Positions 1 to 8,142 of a DNA stretch of 33,757 bases are shown here, in pieces. The notes under the pieces were generated by a model, which saw only the letters and a list, made by a program, of their open reading frames with translations, did not search any database and was not told where the DNA came from. Each line of letters opens with the position of its first letter. Positions within the stretch are counted from its first letter, which is position 1. Source of the stretch: Nocardia amamiensis NBRC 102102 (GTDB lineage Bacteria > Actinomycetota > Actinomycetes > Mycobacteriales > Mycobacteriaceae); NCBI RefSeq assembly GCF_001612745.1, contig NZ_BDBA01000112.1, positions 1 to 33,757 on the forward strand, written 5' to 3'. Both the position numbers and the translations under genes were made by a program.

Positions 1-159
1 CGCGACCACCGGATACTCCAGCTCACGCAAGCGCTCGACATCCCGGCGGACCGTCCGCACCGTGACCCCGAGCCGCGCGGCCAGTTCCGGACCGGTCCAT
101 TCGCGGCGGGTCTGCAGCAACGACAGCAGCTGGAGCAGGCGCGCGGCGGTCTCGGTCAC
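1..159 (-). CDS. WYL/DeoR-type (YafY-like) transcriptional regulator, N-terminal part
   Basis: Only the first 53 codons lie in the window; the rest runs off the left edge. The translation starts VTETAARLLQLLSLLQTRR and continues with a winged-helix HTH of the DeoR/YafY type (E-W-T-G-P-E-L-A-A-R-L-G-V, then TVRRDVERLRELEYPV). This N-terminus is characteristic of regulators that carry a C-terminal WYL ligand-sensing domain, which cannot be seen here. The GTG start at 159 is chosen because the ATG at 164 meets a stop after one codon. The gene diverges from the UvrA-like ATPase gene with only 54 bp between them, so it probably controls that gene and itself. Confidence 0.8.
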   Translation of the reverse strand, partial: MTETAARLLQLLSLLQTRREWTGPELAARLGVTVRTVRRDVERLRELEYPVVA

Positions 160-180
160 GCCATCCAGTATGGGCGCGAA

Positions 181-201
181 TGAGGACAGAAACAGACCTC
201 A
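181..201. promoter_or_regulatory. Candidate operator between divergent regulator and UvrA-like gene
   Basis: TGAGG at 181-185 and CCTCA at 197-201 form an inverted repeat. The symmetry extends inward as TGAGG-A-C-A-G against TGAGG-T-C-T-G, which is 7 of 9 positions. It sits in the middle of the 54-bp divergent intergenic region, a usual place for an autoregulatory site. The assignment to the neighbouring regulator is inference. Confidence 0.45.
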
Positions 202-213
202 TGGGCTCCTACC

Positions 214-2505
214 GTGGCGGCCGTGCATGCAGATCGAGACACCATCAGGATCGTCGGGGCCCGCGAGAACAATCTGCGCGACGTCTCGCTGACCATTCCC
301 AAGGGCAGGATCGTGGTCTTCACCGGCGTCTCCGGTTCGGGGAAGTCGTCGGTGGTCTTCGGGACCGTGGCGGTCGAATCACAGCGGCAGCTCAACGAGA
401 CCTTCACCTGGTTCATCCGCAATCGGCTGCCCAAATACGAGCGGCCCGAAGCCGACGTGATCGACAACCTGGCGCCCGCGGTCGTGGTCGACCAGAAGCC
501 GATCGGCGGCAATTCGCGTTCCACGGTCGGGACCATGACCGACATCCAGTCGGTCATTCGCGTGCTGTTCTCCCGGCACGGTGTGCCGAGCGCGGGCGAG
601 GCCACACGCTATTCGTTCAACGATCCGCTGGGCATGTGCCCGGCCTGCGGCGGGCTGGGCCACGTCGTGCGTCCGGATCTGGACAAGCTCATCGATTCCG
701 GCAAGTCGCTCAACGAGGGCGCTATCACCTTCGCTCCCTTCGCGATCGGCACCTTCCAATGGCAGCTCTACGCCGAGTCGGGGTTGTTCGACCCGGACAA
801 GCCGCTGCGTGAGTTCACCCCGGAGGAGTGGCATTTGTTCTTGCACGGCAATGGTTTCCGGGTGCCGCGGCGGAACAGGAACGGGTCGGCGGGCAACAAT
901 GCCTACGAGGGACTGCTGGAGCGGGTCGACCGTCTCTACATCAAGCGCGATCTCACCGCGCTGTCGGACAAGAACCGTGCGGCCGCGCAGGCGGTGGTCA
1001 CCGAGGAGGTATGCCCGGACTGCGGGGGCGCGCGGCTCAACGCCGCCGCGCTGGCGAGCCGGATCGACGGGCTCGGCATCGCCGACTACGGCCGGCTGGA
1101 GATCACCGACCTCATCGAGGTGCTGGCCGCCATCGACGATCCGGTCGCCGAGCCGATCGCCGGCGCCGCGATCGGCCGGTTGCGCCGGATCGAGGAGGTC
1201 GGCCTCGGGTATCTCTCGCTCGATCGGGAGACGTCGACGCTGTCGGGCGGCGAGGCGCAGCGTCTCAAGGTCGTGCGGCATCTCGGCTCCAGCCTGACCG
1301 GGATGACCTACATCTTCGACGAACCGAGCGTCGGCATGCATCCGCGTGACGTCGGCCGACTGAACAACCTGCTGATCCAATTGCGGGACAAGGGAAATAC
1401 CGTGCTGGTGGTGGAACACTCCCCCGACGTGATCGCGGTCGCCGATCATGTCATCGACATGGGGCCCGGCCCCGGCTCGCACGGCGGGCGGGTGGTGTTC
1501 GAAGGCACGGTAGACGAGCTGCGCGGCGCGGAAACGTCCACCGGCGAGGGGCTGCGCCGAATCAGGCGGATCAAAGAGCACCCGCGCCGGCCGACCGGAT
1601 GGCTGACCGTCACCGATGTCGACACCTACAACCTGAAGAATCTCACCGCGCGGATTCCCACGGGCGTGCTCACCGCGGTGACCGGCGTCGCGGGCTCAGG
1701 AAAGAGCACGCTGGTCTCGGGCGCGTTCGTCGCGGCGCATCCGCAGGTCATCGCGGTCGACCAGGCGGCGATCGCCGCCTCCCGCCGCTCCAGCCCGGCC
1801 ACCTATCTCGGCATGATGGATCCGCTGCGTCAGCTGTTCGCCAAGCGGCACGGCGTGCGACCGGGCCTGTTCAGCTTCAACTCCGACGGCGCGTGCGGCG
1901 AATGCGGTGGCGCGGGCGTGATCTTCACCGACCTGGCCTACATGGACCCGGTCACCACCGTGTGCCGGACGTGTCACGGACGCCGGTACCGTCCGGAGGT
2001 GCTCGCGTACGAGATCCGCGGCGCGTCCATCGCCGACGTGCTGGAGATGACCGCCGAGCAGGCGCTCGATTTCTGGAACGAGCAGGATGATCAGCGGATT
2101 CGCACGCCGCTGCGGTCGCTGCTCGACGTCGGGCTCGGCTATCTCACTCTCGGCCGCTCGCTGAATTCCCTCTCCGGAGGAGAACGCCAGCGCATCAAAC
2201 TGGCCGATCACCTCCATCGCCGCGGCGAGGTCTACGTCCTGGACGAACCGACCACCGGGCTGCATATGGCCGACGTGGACACCCTGGTCGCGCTGCTGGA
2301 CCGACTGGTCGACGCGGGGAACACGGTGATCGTCATCGAGCACGACCTGGACGTCGTCGCCCGCGCGGATTGGGTGATCGATCTCGGGCCGGACGGTGGA
2401 AAGCACGGTGGGGAGATAGTTTTCGCGGGAACGCCGTCGGCGTTGCTGGCGAATGCTCGGTCCATCACCGCGGACTACCTGCGGCGCAGCGTGGTCGCCG
2501 GATAG
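214..2505 (+). CDS. UvrA-like ABC ATPase (short class, excinuclease A paralog)
   Basis: This 763-residue protein has the two ABC modules of the UvrA family. Walker A motifs are GVSGSGKSS near residue 38 and GVAGSGKST near 490. The signatures are LSGGEAQRLK and LSGGERQRIKL, and the Walker B segments are YIFDEPSVGMHP and YVLDEPTTGLH. Zinc-binding CxxC pairs occur as CPACGG (C142/C145), CPDCGG (C267/C270), and CGECGG with CRTCHG in the second half. Canonical UvrA is about 950 residues; this protein is shorter and probably lacks most of the UvrB-binding and insertion domains. Short UvrA paralogs in actinomycetes include DrrC-type proteins of drug-resistance loci, so a role in DNA-intercalator tolerance rather than general excision repair is plausible. 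The GTG start at 214 is chosen; a GTG at 223 is an alternative. It is transcribed divergently from the WYL-type regulator. Confidence 0.88.
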   Translation: MAAVHADRDTIRIVGARENNLRDVSLTIPKGRIVVFTGVSGSGKSSVVFGTVAVESQRQLNETFTWFIRNRLPKYERPEADVIDNLAPAVVVDQKPIGGNSRSTVGTMTDIQSVIRVLFSRHGVPSAGEATRYSFNDPLGMCPACGGLGHVVRPDLDKLIDSGKSLNEGAITFAPFAIGTFQWQLYAESGLFDPDKPLREFTPEEWHLFLHGNGFRVPRRNRNGSAGNNAYEGLLERVDRLYIKRDLTALSDKNRAAAQAVVTEEVCPDCGGARLNAAALASRIDGLGIADYGRLEITDLIEVLAAIDDPVAEPIAGAAIGRLRRIEEVGLGYLSLDRETSTLSGGEAQRLKVVRHLGSSLTGMTYIFDEPSVGMHPRDVGRLNNLLIQLRDKGNTVLVVEHSPDVIAVADHVIDMGPGPGSHGGRVVFEGTVDELRGAETSTGEGLRRIRRIKEHPRRPTGWLTVTDVDTYNLKNLTARIPTGVLTAVTGVAGSGKSTLVSGAFVAAHPQVIAVDQAAIAASRRSSPATYLGMMDPLRQLFAKRHGVRPGLFSFNSDGACGECGGAGVIFTDLAYMDPVTTVCRTCHGRRYRPEVLAYEIRGASIADVLEMTAEQALDFWNEQDDQRIRTPLRSLLDVGLGYLTLGRSLNSLSGGERQRIKLADHLHRRGEVYVLDEPTTGLHMADVDTLVALLDRLVDAGNTVIVIEHDLDVVARADWVIDLGPDGGKHGGEIVFAGTPSALLANARSITADYLRRSVVAG

Positions 2506-2737
2506 CCCGAGGGCGTGGACGCGACGCAGAACGTTCCCGCTGGCCACGGCTGAGCACCTTGGTGATTGCGGGTCATGAGTGAAACCGGTTGCGGGGCGCG
2601 CTCACGGCCGAACGCTCACCTGAACACCTCAGCGGCCGCGTAGGGTCAGCGGGAGCCGAGGCCAACAGCCTGGCGCGGTCGTGCCGAAATCCGCGGGGAC
2701 CGCAGTCTCCGGGCTGCCGCGGCGGCATCATGAAGGT
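2506..2737. other. Intergenic region upstream of the sugar island
   Basis: No gene is seen in these 232 bases. The stretch should hold the end of the UvrA-like transcript and the promoter for the GH43-like gene. The only clear element is the short palindrome around 2583-2590. I found no convincing -35/-10 pair. Confidence 0.4.
2580..2593. promoter_or_regulatory. Candidate LacI-type operator upstream of GH43-like gene
   Basis: The sequence TGAAACCGGTTGCG contains the perfect 8-bp palindrome AACCGGTT with a central CG. Operators of LacI-family sugar regulators commonly have a central CG flanked by AAnC/GnTT. The outer bases are only partly symmetric. No LacI gene lies in the window, so the assignment is tentative. 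Confidence 0.25.
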
Positions 2738-3616
2738 ATGACGACGCGCGAGGTGGTCCGGGCGGGGGCGTTCGCGCGGATCTACGACCCGAGCGCCGGG
2801 GAGCCGGATACGTGGTACATCAACGACCACACATTGGTTCGCGACCAGGCTGGGCGATGGCACCTGTTCGGGATCACTCACCGGGAGCCTGCGGACCCGT
2901 TCGGCGAGATCGAATTCGCGCACGCCTGCGCCGACCGGTTGCACGGGCCGTGGACCAAGCACCCGTCCGCCTTACGGGTCGATCGGGACTACGGGGAGAC
3001 ACATCTGTGGGCGCCGTACGTGGTGGGCGCGCAGGGCCAGTACTACATGTTCTACGCCGCGGGCGGCCCCGACCGCACCGCCGCGGCCATGAACCTGGCC
3101 ACCTCGACCGACCTGTTCCGGTGGACGAGACTTCCGGCAGGTCCGCTGTTTCACGACGGCTACGACGCTCGCGACCCGATGGTGGCGCGGGTGGGCGACC
3201 AGTGGGTGATGTACTACTGCGCGACCAGCGCCGCCACCGGCGGTCATCACGTCGTCGCCTACCGCACCAGCACCGACCTCGTGCACTGGGGTGAACGCCA
3301 TATCGCCTACACCGACCCGGCCACAGGCACCGAAGCGGGCAACACCGAGTCTCCGTACGTCCTGCGGCACGACGGTTGGTGGTATCTGTTCATCGGCCCC
3401 CGCCCGGATTACGTCGGCACCGACGTCTTCCGCAGCGACAGCCCGTTTCGCTTCCGCATCGGTGACAAGGTCGGCCATATCGCCGCGCACGCGGCCGAAG
3501 TGGTCGGCGAGGACGGCCGCTGGTGGATCACGAGTGCGGGCTGGGGTCAGGGTGGCGTCCAGCTGGCGCCACTCGCCTTCCCGCGGTCGCACGGCGTCAA
3601 AGCGGTTCCGCGGTAA
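2738..3616 (+). CDS. GH43-like five-bladed beta-propeller glycoside hydrolase
   Basis: This 292-residue protein belongs to the GH43/GH32 fold group. It has repeated blade motifs (WHLFGITH, QYYMFYAAG, QWVMYYCATS, WWYLFIGPR, RWWITSAGWG). The three acidic residues expected of the family are D30 in W-Y-I-N-D-H, D146 in D-A-R-D-P-M and E204 in N-T-E-S-P-Y. They would act as general base, pKa modulator and general acid. GH43 enzymes release arabinofuranose, xylose or related sugars. No signal peptide is visible, so it should act in the cytoplasm on imported oligosaccharides. The ATG at 2738 is taken, although GAAGG lies only one base upstream; in-frame GTGs at 2681 and 2753 are alternatives. It heads a run of sugar genes and is 116 bp before the isomerase gene. 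The exact substrate is not readable from sequence. Confidence 0.8.
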   Translation: MTTREVVRAGAFARIYDPSAGEPDTWYINDHTLVRDQAGRWHLFGITHREPADPFGEIEFAHACADRLHGPWTKHPSALRVDRDYGETHLWAPYVVGAQGQYYMFYAAGGPDRTAAAMNLATSTDLFRWTRLPAGPLFHDGYDARDPMVARVGDQWVMYYCATSAATGGHHVVAYRTSTDLVHWGERHIAYTDPATGTEAGNTESPYVLRHDGWWYLFIGPRPDYVGTDVFRSDSPFRFRIGDKVGHIAAHAAEVVGEDGRWWITSAGWGQGGVQLAPLAFPRSHGVKAVPR

Positions 3617-3636
3617 GCGGTCCGAAACACTGGCCA

Positions 3637-3669
3637 GGGCTCGATTTCCGCAAACGCGCCAACGAGCCC
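3637..3669 (+). terminator. Possible hairpin terminator or attenuator after GH43-like gene
   Basis: GGGCTCG at 3637-3643 pairs with CGAGCCC at 3663-3669, giving a 7-bp stem with a 19-nt loop. No U-tract follows. It may separate the GH43-like gene from the isomerase operon or only modulate read-through. Confidence 0.3.
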
Positions 3670-3732
3670 GGCTGTGGCTGGTATCTGTTGATCGAGTCGA
3701 ACTCTCCGACCATCCCAACGGGAGGGACCGGC

Positions 3733-5145
3733 ATGGCCCGTATCGGCGTTATCAGTGTTTCCGATGGCCGCGACTATGTGCATGCGGGCATCGCCGATTT
3801 CATCATCTCGACCGAGGACCGTTTGGTGGCCGCACTCACCGCGGCGGGACACGAGGTGGTCTGCGGCACGGCACCGATCAGCGACAACGCGCTGGCGACT
3901 TCGGTGGCGCGCGCGGTCGCCGCCGCGGGCGTGGACCTGACCGTGCTGCATTACGCGGTCTGGGCGTTCCCGCATTTCACCATGCTCGCGGCGGGCGCGA
4001 CCCCGGGCCCGCTGCTGTTGCTGTCGAACATCGATCCCGTGCAGCCCGGCATGGTGGGGATGCTCGCGGCTGGCGGCGCCCTGGACCAAATCGGGCGCAA
4101 GCACAGCAGATTGTGGGGCGATCCGTCCGATCCGGAGCTGGTCGAGGCAATTGGCGTGCGGGCGCGGGCCGCGGCAGCCGTATCCGGTTTGCGCGGTACG
4201 ACATTCGGCCGATTCGGTGGGCGGCCGATGGGCATGAACACCGCGGTCGCCAACACCGATCAGTGGCAGCGGCGCTTCGGCATCGATGTCGAGGAGATCG
4301 ATCAGTGGGAGATCGTGCGCCGCGCCGAGCTCGCCGACGCCGGAGAGGCGAAGGCGGCGCGCGAGTGGCTGGAGCGGCATACCGCGGGCGTGCACTACGA
4401 CGGCGCGAAGCTCACGCCGGAGCTGCTGGAACGCCAGATCCGGTCGTACCTGGCCGTGCGCGAGCTGATCGCGGAATGGCGGCTGGATTTCTCCGGCATC
4501 AAGGGGCAACCCGAACTCACCCAGTACTTCGCCACCATGGACGTCACGGAGGCGTTTCTCAACGATCCCTATGACTGGAACGGTCCGAAAGAACCGCACG
4601 TCTGCGCCACCGAGGCGGACATGGACGGCGCGCTGACGATGCAGCTGCTCAAGCGGATCGCGGGAACCCCGGTGCTGTTCGCCGACGTCCGGCACTACCA
4701 CGCGGACCGGGACATCTGGGATCTGTGCAATTCCGGCCAGCACGCCACCTGGTTCGCCGCGCGCAGCGCCGATCCCGCGGAGAACCTGGCGAAGGTGCAC
4801 CTGTATCCGGAGGTGTTCTTCTTCCCGGCGGGCGGCGCCTCGGTGCACCATCTGGCCGCGCCCGGACAGATGACGCTGGCACGACTCACCCGGCTCGACG
4901 GCGACTACCGCATGCAGCTGATGCTCGGCGACTTCGAAGCCTACGACCAGCAGACGAACGAAGCGTTGATGAAGCAGTCCACCTGGGAATGGCCGCACGC
5001 CTTCGCCCGGCTCGACGCGCGCGCCGAAGACTTCTTGAATCGCTTCGGCGCCAACCACATCCACGCGATACCCGGCGATCACCGGGCCGCGGTCCGCGCC
5101 GCCTGCGAGCTGCTGGACGTCACGCTGGACGAGTTCACCCGGTGA
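3733..5145 (+). CDS. L-fucose/L-arabinose isomerase-family protein, probable D-arabinose isomerase
   Basis: This 470-residue protein has the ketol-isomerase architecture of the fucose/arabinose isomerase family. The N-terminus is Rossmann-like (MARIGVISVSDGRDYVH) and the C-terminal barrel carries plausible Mn ligands: E294 in C-A-T-E-A-D-M-D-G-A, D318 in F-A-D-V-R-H-Y, and a histidine in N-H-I-H (H442/H444). It is shorter than E. coli FucI (591 residues), as is normal for this subgroup. Fucose isomerases also convert D-arabinose to D-ribulose because the two sugars share stereochemistry at C2 to C4. The ATG at 3733 is preceded by GGGAGGGA. Its stop overlaps the start of the FGGY kinase gene, so the pair is probably translationally coupled. 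An isomerase feeding a kinase is the standard order for aldose catabolism. D-arabinose as substrate is inference from the GH172 and kinase neighbours. Confidence 0.82.
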   Translation: MARIGVISVSDGRDYVHAGIADFIISTEDRLVAALTAAGHEVVCGTAPISDNALATSVARAVAAAGVDLTVLHYAVWAFPHFTMLAAGATPGPLLLLSNIDPVQPGMVGMLAAGGALDQIGRKHSRLWGDPSDPELVEAIGVRARAAAAVSGLRGTTFGRFGGRPMGMNTAVANTDQWQRRFGIDVEEIDQWEIVRRAELADAGEAKAAREWLERHTAGVHYDGAKLTPELLERQIRSYLAVRELIAEWRLDFSGIKGQPELTQYFATMDVTEAFLNDPYDWNGPKEPHVCATEADMDGALTMQLLKRIAGTPVLFADVRHYHADRDIWDLCNSGQHATWFAARSADPAENLAKVHLYPEVFFFPAGGASVHHLAAPGQMTLARLTRLDGDYRMQLMLGDFEAYDQQTNEALMKQSTWEWPHAFARLDARAEDFLNRFGANHIHAIPGDHRAAVRAACELLDVTLDEFTR

Positions 5146-6629
5146 CGATGTTTCTCGGCATCGATATCGGGACCTCGAGTTCCAAGGGTGTGCTGGCCGA
5201 CGCCGACGGGACGATCGTCGCCAGAGCCGAACGAGCGCACGACGTCTCCATGCCCCATCCCGGGTGCGTGGAGCACGACGCGGAGACGGTGTGGTGGGCC
5301 GACTTCGTCACGCTCGCCCGGGAGTTGGTGCGCGCCGCCGAGGGCGCTGCGCTCGACGGGCTGGCGGTGTCGGGGATCGGCCCGTGCCTGCTGCCCGCCG
5401 ACGCGGAGGGCAAGCCGTTGCGTCCTGCGATCCTCTACGGCGTCGACACCAGGGCAAGCGCCGAAATCGCCGAACTGAACGACGAATTCGGCGCGCAAGC
5501 GATACTCGACCGCGCGGGGTCACCCCTGACCAGCCAGGCTGTCGGCCCCAAGGCCAGGTGGCTGGCCCGGCATGAACCGGAAGTCGCCGCGCGCACCGCG
5601 ATGCTGCTGATGGCGAGTTCTTTCCTGGTGCACCGGCTGACCGGCCGGTACGTCCTCGACCACCAGTCGGCCAGTCAATGCGTGCCCATGTACGACCTGC
5701 GTGCGCGCGCCTGGGCGACGGACTGGGCCGAGCAGGTCATGCCGGGTTGGTCGCTGCCGGAACTGGCTTGGCCGACCGAGATCGTGGGGCGCGTGACCGC
5801 CGAAGCGGCGTCCGTCACCGGGCTGCCCGCGGGACTGCCGGTCACCACGGGGACCATCGACGCATGGGCCGAGGCAGCCAGTGTGGGTGTTCGCGCCCCT
5901 GGCGATGCGATGATCATGTACGGCACCACCCTGTTCCTGGTGCAGGTACTCACCGATCCGCGCCCGCATCCCGGCCTCTGGGGCACCTGCGGCGCCTGGC
6001 CGGGCACGTACACCCTCGCCGCGGGCATGGCCACCTCCGGGGCGGTCACCGACTGGCTGCGCAAGCTCATCGGCGGCGAGTTCACCGAACTGGTCGCCGC
6101 GGCCGCCGACGTGCCGGCCGGCAGCAGAGGGTTGCTCGTGCTGCCATACTTCGCCGGAGAGCGCACTCCTCTGTTCGATCCCGACGCCAGAGGGATCATC
6201 GCGGGATTGACGCTCGGGCACGAGCGCGCCGAACTGTATCGGGCGGTGCTGGAAGGTATCGCCTACGGCGTGCGGCACAACCTGACGGCCATGACCGAGG
6301 CAGGCGGCCGGGCGGCGCGTCTGGTCGCGGTGGGCGGCGGCACCAAGGGCGGATTATGGACGCAGATCGTCTCCGATGTCACCGGCTTGGAGCAGCAAAT
6401 GCCCGCCGACACCGTGGGCGCTTGTCTCGGCGACGCTTTGCTCGCGGCCGAAGCCGCCGGTGTCGACACCTCGGGGTGGAATCCTGTCGTCGATACTGTG
6501 CGGCCTCATCCTGACCGCACCGCGAAATACGAGGAGTACTACCGCCACTACCGCGAACTGTATGAATGCACGACGAATATCGCGCATTTCCTCGCGGCCG
6601 AAAACCACCGCACCGGCACGTCTTCCTGA
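5142..6629 (+). CDS. FGGY-family carbohydrate kinase, possible D-ribulokinase
   Basis: This 495-residue protein is a two-domain FGGY kinase with the phosphate-binding loop GIDIGTSSSKG at the N-terminus. The catalytic-base Asp lies in T-G-T-I-D-A-W-A-E (about D240). C-terminal motifs include LPYFAGERTPLFDP, LEGIAYGVRHNL and VGGGTKGGLW. FGGY enzymes transfer ATP phosphate to a terminal hydroxyl of a ketose or polyol. GTG at 5142 overlaps the TGA of the isomerase gene (GTGA); the ATG at 5148 is the alternative start and gives 493 residues. The tight coupling suggests that this kinase phosphorylates the isomerase product, which would be D-ribulose if the isomerase uses D-arabinose. Members of the family cannot be assigned to a substrate by eye, so the ribulokinase call is inference. 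Confidence 0.85.
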   Translation: MTMFLGIDIGTSSSKGVLADADGTIVARAERAHDVSMPHPGCVEHDAETVWWADFVTLARELVRAAEGAALDGLAVSGIGPCLLPADAEGKPLRPAILYGVDTRASAEIAELNDEFGAQAILDRAGSPLTSQAVGPKARWLARHEPEVAARTAMLLMASSFLVHRLTGRYVLDHQSASQCVPMYDLRARAWATDWAEQVMPGWSLPELAWPTEIVGRVTAEAASVTGLPAGLPVTTGTIDAWAEAASVGVRAPGDAMIMYGTTLFLVQVLTDPRPHPGLWGTCGAWPGTYTLAAGMATSGAVTDWLRKLIGGEFTELVAAAADVPAGSRGLLVLPYFAGERTPLFDPDARGIIAGLTLGHERAELYRAVLEGIAYGVRHNLTAMTEAGGRAARLVAVGGGTKGGLWTQIVSDVTGLEQQMPADTVGACLGDALLAAEAAGVDTSGWNPVVDTVRPHPDRTAKYEEYYRHYRELYECTTNIAHFLAAENHRTGTSS

Positions 6630-6685
6630 TCGCGAATATCCATGCGACGATGCAGGGTCAACGCGCAGAACCACACGAGGATTCC

Positions 6686-7135
6686 ATGCCGACCATCACC
6701 TTGACCCAGCACAATTTCGATTCCGTCGTCGCGTCCAACCCGATCGTGCTGGTCGATTGGTGGGCGGGCTGGTGTGGGCCGTGTCAGCGTTTCGCGCCCG
6801 TGTACGAGGCGTCGTCGGACCGGCACCCGGAGATCGTGCACGGCAAAGTCGACACCGAGGCCGAGGTCGCGTTGAGCACGGGCGCGCAGGTCACCCAGTA
6901 CCCCACGCTGATGGCGTTCCGGGAGGGGGTGCTGGTGTATTCCGAGGCGGGCGCGTTGGCGCCGGACGCGCTGGAAGACCTGGTGCAGCAGATTCTCTGG
7001 CTGGACATGGACCAGATTCGCCGTCGTCTGGCCGAGCAGGACGCGCGAGAGCTCGCCACCGCGGGAGCCTCCGCCGGCACACGCCGGGCCGGACTCGCGC
7101 CGGTCTCGCCCCGATACGGCTGGCCAGGGCTGTGA
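6686..7135 (+). CDS. Thioredoxin with C-terminal extension
   Basis: This 149-residue protein begins MPTITLTQHNFDSVV and has the classic active site W-C-G-P-C (C30, C33), followed by Q-Y-P-T-L with the conserved cis-Pro and by G-V-L-V-Y. The thioredoxin fold ends near residue 110. About 40 further residues, rich in Ala and Arg (Q-I-R-R-R-L-A-E-Q-D), form an extra tail of unknown role. The ATG at 6686 follows CGAGG. Its TGA overlaps the GTG start of the GH172 gene by 4 nt, so the two are probably co-translated. A disulfide reductase inside a glycosidase/kinase operon is unusual. It might keep cysteines of the operon enzymes reduced, or it may be only a passenger. Confidence 0.88.
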   Translation: MPTITLTQHNFDSVVASNPIVLVDWWAGWCGPCQRFAPVYEASSDRHPEIVHGKVDTEAEVALSTGAQVTQYPTLMAFREGVLVYSEAGALAPDALEDLVQQILWLDMDQIRRRLAEQDARELATAGASAGTRRAGLAPVSPRYGWPGL

Positions 7136-8142
7136 CCACGCCGGGCGCGGATCTGTGGCGGCTGGACGGCGCGCGAACGCGGTCGGTCAGCGCCGAGAAC
7201 CCGTCCGGAGCTCCGGGCGCGGGCGCACGCGCGATCGATGGCACCGGCGCGCATGCGGCTCGATTGCTGGGCGCCGGATGGAAGGTGTCGCCATCGATCG
7301 CACTCGCCGAGGGCGAAAACGCCACGCTGGCCGACGTTTCCGGCCCAGGAGTGATCCGGCACATCTGGTTGACCACCGAGCGCTCCGTGCTGTGCTCGCT
7401 GACGCTGCGCATGTTCTGGGACGACGAGCCGCAGCCCGCGATCGAGCTGCCGCTCGGTGATTTCTTCTGCAACGGATGGGGCGAGCTGGCACTGCTGTCC
7501 TCGGAGATGGTGGTGGTCGCCCCTGCGGGCGGCCTGAACAGCTACTGGCCCATGCCGTTTCGGCACCGGGCGCGGATCACGCTGGAAAACCACTGCGGCC
7601 GGGAAGTTCCGGTCTACTACCAAGCGACCTACACCGAGGAGAATGTTCCGGACACCGCGGGCTATCTGCACACCCGGTGGTCGCGTACGGCTCGCTTGGG
7701 CAATCCGGCCGTGCATACGATTCTGGACACGGTGCCGGGGCCCGGGCGCTATGTCGGCACGTACCTCGCCATTCGACCCGGCGCGCCGGGATGGTGGGGC
7801 GAAGGCGAAGTCAAGTTCTATCTCGACGGCGACGCCGAGCACCCCACGATTTGCGGGACAGGGACCGAGGATTATTTCGGCGGCGCCTGGAATTTCGACC
7901 TCGACGGCACATATCGGACATATTGCACTCCATATCTCGGGTTGCATCAGATCCTGCCGCCGGGCGAAATCTATCAACCGGACCAGCGGTTCGGGATGTA
8001 CCGCTGGCATGTGCGCGATCCGATCTGTTTCGAGCGCGATGTGCGCGTCACCGTGCAGGCGCTCGGCTGGCGGGACGCGGAAACCTATCTGCCACTGGAA
8101 GACGCCGAGATCGCGACGACCGCGTGGTGGTATCAGTCGTGA
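7132..8142 (+). CDS. GH172 (DUF2961) family glycoside hydrolase
   Basis: This 336-residue protein shows the hallmarks of DUF2961/GH172: G-V-I-R-H-I-W near the N-terminus, then P-L-G-D-F-F, G-G-L-N-S-Y-W-P-M-P-F, W-W-G-E-G-E-V-K-F-Y-L-D-G-D and G-T-G-T-E-D-Y-F. The acidic residues E224/E226 and E246 in the last two motifs are the likely catalytic positions. Characterised GH172 enzymes act on alpha-D-arabinofuranosides of mycobacterial arabinan or on alpha-D-fructofuranosyl difructose anhydrides. No signal peptide is visible. The GTG start at 7132 overlaps the thioredoxin stop (GTGA). The gene ends 10 bp inside a convergent small gene. With an isomerase and two ketose kinases nearby, a D-arabinofuranosidase role fits better than a fructanase role, since fructose would need no isomerase. 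Confidence 0.87.
   Translation: MTTPGADLWRLDGARTRSVSAENPSGAPGAGARAIDGTGAHAARLLGAGWKVSPSIALAEGENATLADVSGPGVIRHIWLTTERSVLCSLTLRMFWDDEPQPAIELPLGDFFCNGWGELALLSSEMVVVAPAGGLNSYWPMPFRHRARITLENHCGREVPVYYQATYTEENVPDTAGYLHTRWSRTARLGNPAVHTILDTVPGPGRYVGTYLAIRPGAPGWWGEGEVKFYLDGDAEHPTICGTGTEDYFGGAWNFDLDGTYRTYCTPYLGLHQILPPGEIYQPDQRFGMYRWHVRDPICFERDVRVTVQALGWRDAETYLPLEDAEIATTAWWYQS

Noticed and set aside
2681..2737. GTG at 2681 as start of the GH43-like gene
   Set aside because: The added 19 residues show no propeller similarity. The ATG at 2738 is preferred, though its ribosome site is too close to be decisive.
3547..5082. Long minus-strand open frame (511 codons) opposite the isomerase gene
   Set aside because: Composition is typical of an antisense frame in GC-rich DNA (rich in Arg, Gly, Val, His) with no family motif, while the plus strand has a clear isomerase.
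7132..8142. Reading the GH172 protein as a fructan/difructose-anhydride enzyme
   Set aside because: GH172 includes such enzymes, but an isomerase and ketose kinases nearby fit release of an aldose such as D-arabinose better. This remains open until assayed.
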